A stretch of DNA of 8,621 bases. It comes from Desulfuromonadales bacterium. GTDB taxonomy: Bacteria > Desulfobacterota > Desulfuromonadia > Desulfuromonadales > BM103. The position numbers and the translations under genes were made by a program. Shown here piece after piece: positions 6,587 through 8,621 of this stretch. The notes beneath the pieces are model-generated. The model did not search any database. It was not told where the DNA came from and saw only the letters and a list, made by a program, of their open reading frames with translations. Within the stretch, counting starts at the first letter, position 1. The number at the start of each line of letters is the position of its first letter. The stretch is taken from the NCBI GenBank assembly GCA_030630015.1, contig DAOVNV010000097.1, positions 1-8,621 on the forward strand. The letters are read 5' to 3'.

Positions 6587-6616
6587 CTTATACCACAACG
6601 CGGGGGCTTCGGCCAA
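6587..6616 (-). promoter_or_regulatory. Candidate sigma-70-type promoter upstream of ilvC
   Basis: In the ilvN-ilvC spacer, the transcribed strand shows TTGGCC (6616-6611, 4 of 6 matches to TTGACA), an 18-nt gap and TATAAG (6592-6587, 5 of 6 to TATAAT) with an extended TG two bases upstream. Transcription would begin near 6580, giving a leader of about 39 nt. That leader contains the palindrome GGGAATTCCC (6569-6560) just before the ilvC ribosome binding site. A 6-bp inverted repeat (TTCGGC at 6608-6613, GCCGAA at 6628-6633) overlaps the -35 region. The promoter would let ilvC be expressed apart from ilvBN. It is predicted by eye only. Confidence 0.4.
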
Positions 6617-6656
6617 ACGTTTTGTCAGCCGAACACACCTCGCGCCTGTTTTGTAT

Positions 6657-7151
6657 TCAACTCGACTTCCATCCCTTCGGCCCGCGCCCGATCACAATCG
6701 GGCCTGAGCGGACAAGTTCTTTAACACCCAGGGGTCTGAACAGATCGAGGATCGCGTTTATCTTCACGGGAGAGCCAGTCACTTCCACGGTGTAGCTCTT
6801 AGCTGTCACGTCAACCACCTTGCCGCGAAAAATATCGCTGATACGTAGAATTTCTGCACGAGTATGGTCCTCGGCAGTCACCTTGATCAGGGCCATTTCA
6901 CGCTCGACAAAGTCTTCACCTGTAAAATCGATAATCTTGATGGTGTCGATCAGTTTGTTCAGCTGTTTGCCGATCTGCTCCAGAATCCGGTCATCACCAC
7001 TAGTGACAATCGTCATGCGCGAGATACTCGAATCCAGAGTCGGGGCAACAGAAAGGCTTTCAATATTGAAGCCGCGGCCGGAGAAGAGTCCGACCACGCG
7101 GGAAAGAACACCGAATTCATTTTCCACAAGAACCGAAATGGTATGTCTCAT
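6657..7151 (-). CDS. ilvN: Acetolactate synthase small (regulatory) subunit
   Basis: Regulatory subunit that binds the IlvB catalytic subunit, raises its activity and usually confers valine feedback inhibition. The 164-residue length matches the family (about 160-170). Residues 4-75 form an N-terminal ACT domain beginning HTISVLVENEFGVLSRV. Asn11, Gly14 and Asn29 (in GFNIESL) are present at the positions that form the valine site in the E. coli IlvH family, so feedback control is probably intact. Residues about 84-158 are the C-terminal small-subunit domain (VEREMALIKV, DIFRGKVVDVT, SYTVEVTG). The ATG start is preceded by GGAG at 7162-7159 with a 7-nt spacer. It lies downstream of ilvB and 115 nt upstream of ilvC. 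The symbol ilvH would be equally valid for this family. Confidence 0.97.
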   Translation of the reverse strand: MRHTISVLVENEFGVLSRVVGLFSGRGFNIESLSVAPTLDSSISRMTIVTSGDDRILEQIGKQLNKLIDTIKIIDFTGEDFVEREMALIKVTAEDHTRAEILRISDIFRGKVVDVTAKSYTVEVTGSPVKINAILDLFRPLGVKELVRSGPIVIGRGPKGWKSS

Positions 7152-7274
7152 AATAAAACTCCAAAACTCAACAACATGAGTTGATTTTATAGTCAGTTGA
7201 ATCGTTGGTTGTGCTCGCGCGTTGAGTTATTGAATCGATTCAACGATTCAATGCATCAACACTTCAACCTTCAT
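7152..7274 (-). repeat. Repeat-rich ilvB-ilvN spacer: octamer repeats and nested inverted repeats
   Basis: This 123-nt spacer has no gene. On the transcribed strand, just after ilvB, four consecutive 8-mers begin with TTGA (7267-7236: TTGAAGTG, TTGATGCA, TTGAATCG, TTGAATCG). The last enters the perfect palindrome TTGAATCGATTCAA (7243-7230). Further on, CAACGATTCAA in plus-strand orientation (7241-7251) is the exact complement of TTGAATCGTTG (7197-7207). AACTCAAC (7228-7221) can pair with GTTGAGTT (7172-7165), which ends 2 nt before the ilvN ribosome binding site GGAG (7162-7159). A closer AACTCA (7182-7177) can pair with the same segment, so the two hairpins exclude each other. The role is unknown; it could be a folding element affecting ilvN translation or a decaying short-repeat tract. 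Confidence 0.7.
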
Positions 7275-8621
7275 TCAAGATGCCAGCACCATCTCATTCA
7301 AACCAGCACCAGCGGGGACCATCGGTAAGACGTTCTCCTCACGGGCCACCTTGAACTCCATGATCACCGGCCCATCGGTGGCAAAAGCCTTCTTGATGAC
7401 ATCCTCAACCTCTTCGGGCTTACTGGTGCGCAACCCGGTGGCTCCATAGGCCTCGGCCAGTTTGATAAAATCGATCGGCAGTTCCATACAGGTCTGGCTG
7501 TAGCGCTTATCGAAGAAAAGTTGCTGCCACTGCCGCACCATACCGAGAAAATTGTTATTGAGAATAGCAATCTTGACCGGCAGCCGGTACTGAACGAGGG
7601 TCGCCAACTCCTGAGAATTCATCTGAAACGAACCATCTCCGGAGATGTCGATAACCTGCCGATCAGGAAAAGCCGCCTGGGCCCCCAGGGCCGCAGGCAG
7701 ACCGTAGCCCATTGTTCCGAGCCCGCCGGAGGAGAGGAAAGTCCGTGGCTTGATAAACTCGAAAAACTGGGCTGCCCACATCTGGTGCTGACCGACTTCC
7801 GTGGTCACAATGGCATCCTCGTTTGAGAGTTCGCGGAGTTTCTCGATGACAAATTGCGGCTTGATCACCGATTTTGAAGATTTATAGGTCATCGGCTGTT
7901 TTTCGCGCCAGTCTGCGATCTCCTCATGCCAGGGCTTGGACCTTGCGCAGAGGGTCTTGACCTCATCTGGCTTCTCACCCAATTGCTTGATAATCTTTTT
8001 CAGAACATCTCTCAGGTCCCCGACAATCGGCAGGTCGACACGCACATTTTTCTTGATCGAGGTCGGGTCGATGTCAACATGGATAATCTTGGCATTGGGA
8101 GCAAAGGTCGCAATCTTGCCGGTCACACGATCATCGAAGCGAGCGCCCAGTGCGATCAGGAGGTCAGAGTTGGTCACCGCCATGTTGGCATAGTAGGTCC
8201 CGTGCATGCCAAGCATGCCGAGCGACAAAGGATGTCCGGTCGGAAAACTTGCCATACCCATCAAGGTCGTTGTCACCGGCGCCTGGATGGTCTCAGCAAG
8301 AGTTTTCAGCTCCTCATGGGCGTCAGTCAGCGTGACGCCTCCACCGACATAGAGGACCGGCTTTTGGGCCGCCAGCATCAGGCTGACCGCTTTTTTCACC
8401 ATGCGCAGGTTGCCACTGTAGTTCGGTTTGTAGCCGCGCAGTTCAACATTGTCAGGATACTCAAAGGTGGTCGTGTCAATCTGCACATCCTTGGGAAGAT
8501 CAACCACGACAGGACCCGGTCGACCGGTCCGGGCAATATAAAAAGCCTGCTTGATAATCCGGGCCAGATCCTTGACGTCCTTGACCAGATAATTGTGTTT
8601 GGTCACCGGACGGGTAATCCC
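7275..8621 (-). CDS. ilvB: Acetolactate synthase large (catalytic) subunit, partial (N-terminus outside window)
   Basis: Catalytic, thiamine-diphosphate- and FAD-dependent subunit of acetohydroxyacid synthase. It condenses two pyruvates to acetolactate, or pyruvate with 2-oxobutyrate, in the first common step of valine, leucine and isoleucine synthesis in the cytoplasm. The reading frame is open to the right edge and starts there with GITRPVTKHN, the usual sequence at the end of the pyrimidine-binding domain. The GTG at 8606 is therefore an internal valine, not a start. The visible 448 residues cover the end of that domain, the central FAD-type domain (ALGARFDDRVTG near residue 157) and the diphosphate-binding domain. 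The latter has a textbook metal/thiamine motif, GDGSF (about residue 328) followed after 24 residues by NN. Roughly 115 N-terminal residues, including the catalytic glutamate, lie outside. The gene ends with TGA 123 nt before ilvN, its regulatory partner. Paralogous enzymes such as glyoxylate carboligase are unlikely given ilvN and ilvC next door. Confidence 0.97.
   Translation of the reverse strand, partial: GITRPVTKHNYLVKDVKDLARIIKQAFYIARTGRPGPVVVDLPKDVQIDTTTFEYPDNVELRGYKPNYSGNLRMVKKAVSLMLAAQKPVLYVGGGVTLTDAHEELKTLAETIQAPVTTTLMGMASFPTGHPLSLGMLGMHGTYYANMAVTNSDLLIALGARFDDRVTGKIATFAPNAKIIHVDIDPTSIKKNVRVDLPIVGDLRDVLKKIIKQLGEKPDEVKTLCARSKPWHEEIADWREKQPMTYKSSKSVIKPQFVIEKLRELSNEDAIVTTEVGQHQMWAAQFFEFIKPRTFLSSGGLGTMGYGLPAALGAQAAFPDRQVIDISGDGSFQMNSQELATLVQYRLPVKIAILNNNFLGMVRQWQQLFFDKRYSQTCMELPIDFIKLAEAYGATGLRTSKPEEVEDVIKKAFATDGPVIMEFKVAREENVLPMVPAGAGLNEMVLAS

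Noticed and set aside
7186..7191. TATAAA as a -10 element for an internal ilvN promoter
   Set aside because: No acceptable -35 hexamer is found 16-18 nt upstream in this AT-rich repeat tract.
7197..7251. CRISPR-like array in the ilvB-ilvN spacer
   Set aside because: The repeats are only 8-11 bp, partly inverted, and lack equal-length spacers or cas genes.
8604..8606. GTG as the ilvB start codon
   Set aside because: The frame stays open to the window edge and encodes the conserved GITRPVTKHN, so the codon is an internal valine.

Overview
The window is a stretch of a Gram-negative chromosome, moderately GC-rich by eye. All convincing genes lie on the minus strand, so the region reads from right (8621) to left (1). 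It holds branched-chain amino acid genes with a two-gene phosphatidylethanolamine (PE) module between them. The gene order is ilvB (partial), ilvN, ilvC, psd, pssA, T-box leader, leuA, leuC, leuD. A leucine T-box in front of leuA, together with this order, suggests a member of the Desulfuromonadales/Geobacterales (former Deltaproteobacteria). That assignment is inferred from gene content and style, not from a database match.

Right part (8621-5522): the C-terminal four-fifths of the acetolactate synthase catalytic subunit (IlvB), its ACT-domain regulatory subunit (IlvN) and a class I ketol-acid reductoisomerase (IlvC). The ilvB-ilvN spacer is full of short direct and inverted repeats that could form competing RNA hairpins next to the ilvN ribosome binding site. 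The ilvN-ilvC spacer has a candidate promoter. The cofactor loop of IlvC is acidic and lacks the usual phosphate-binding Arg/Ser residues, which suggests use of NADH.

Middle part (5521-4023): a GC-rich hairpin follows ilvC, then a short-form phosphatidylserine decarboxylase (Psd) and CDP-diacylglycerol-serine phosphatidyltransferase (PssA). The two genes overlap at a GTGA junction. PssA makes phosphatidylserine and Psd converts it to PE, so together they form the complete two-step branch.

Left part (4022-1): a promoter just after pssA starts a leader of about 400 nt before leuA. It contains a well-formed T-box riboswitch: a Stem I with a CUC (leucine) specifier, the canonical AGGGTGGTACCGCG sequence and an intrinsic terminator. 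Behind it lie leuA, leuC and leuD, the 2-isopropylmalate synthase and the two subunits of 3-isopropylmalate dehydratase. IlvBN and IlvC supply the dihydroxy-acid precursor. The next enzyme, IlvD, and the later LeuB are not in the window. Leucine supply to leuACD therefore appears to be set by uncharged tRNA-Leu, separately from the ilv genes. The plus strand carries no credible gene. I found no mobile element, CRISPR array, tRNA or rRNA, and no wholly new system. The most notable items are the T-box, the unusual IlvC cofactor loop and the repeat-rich spacers.
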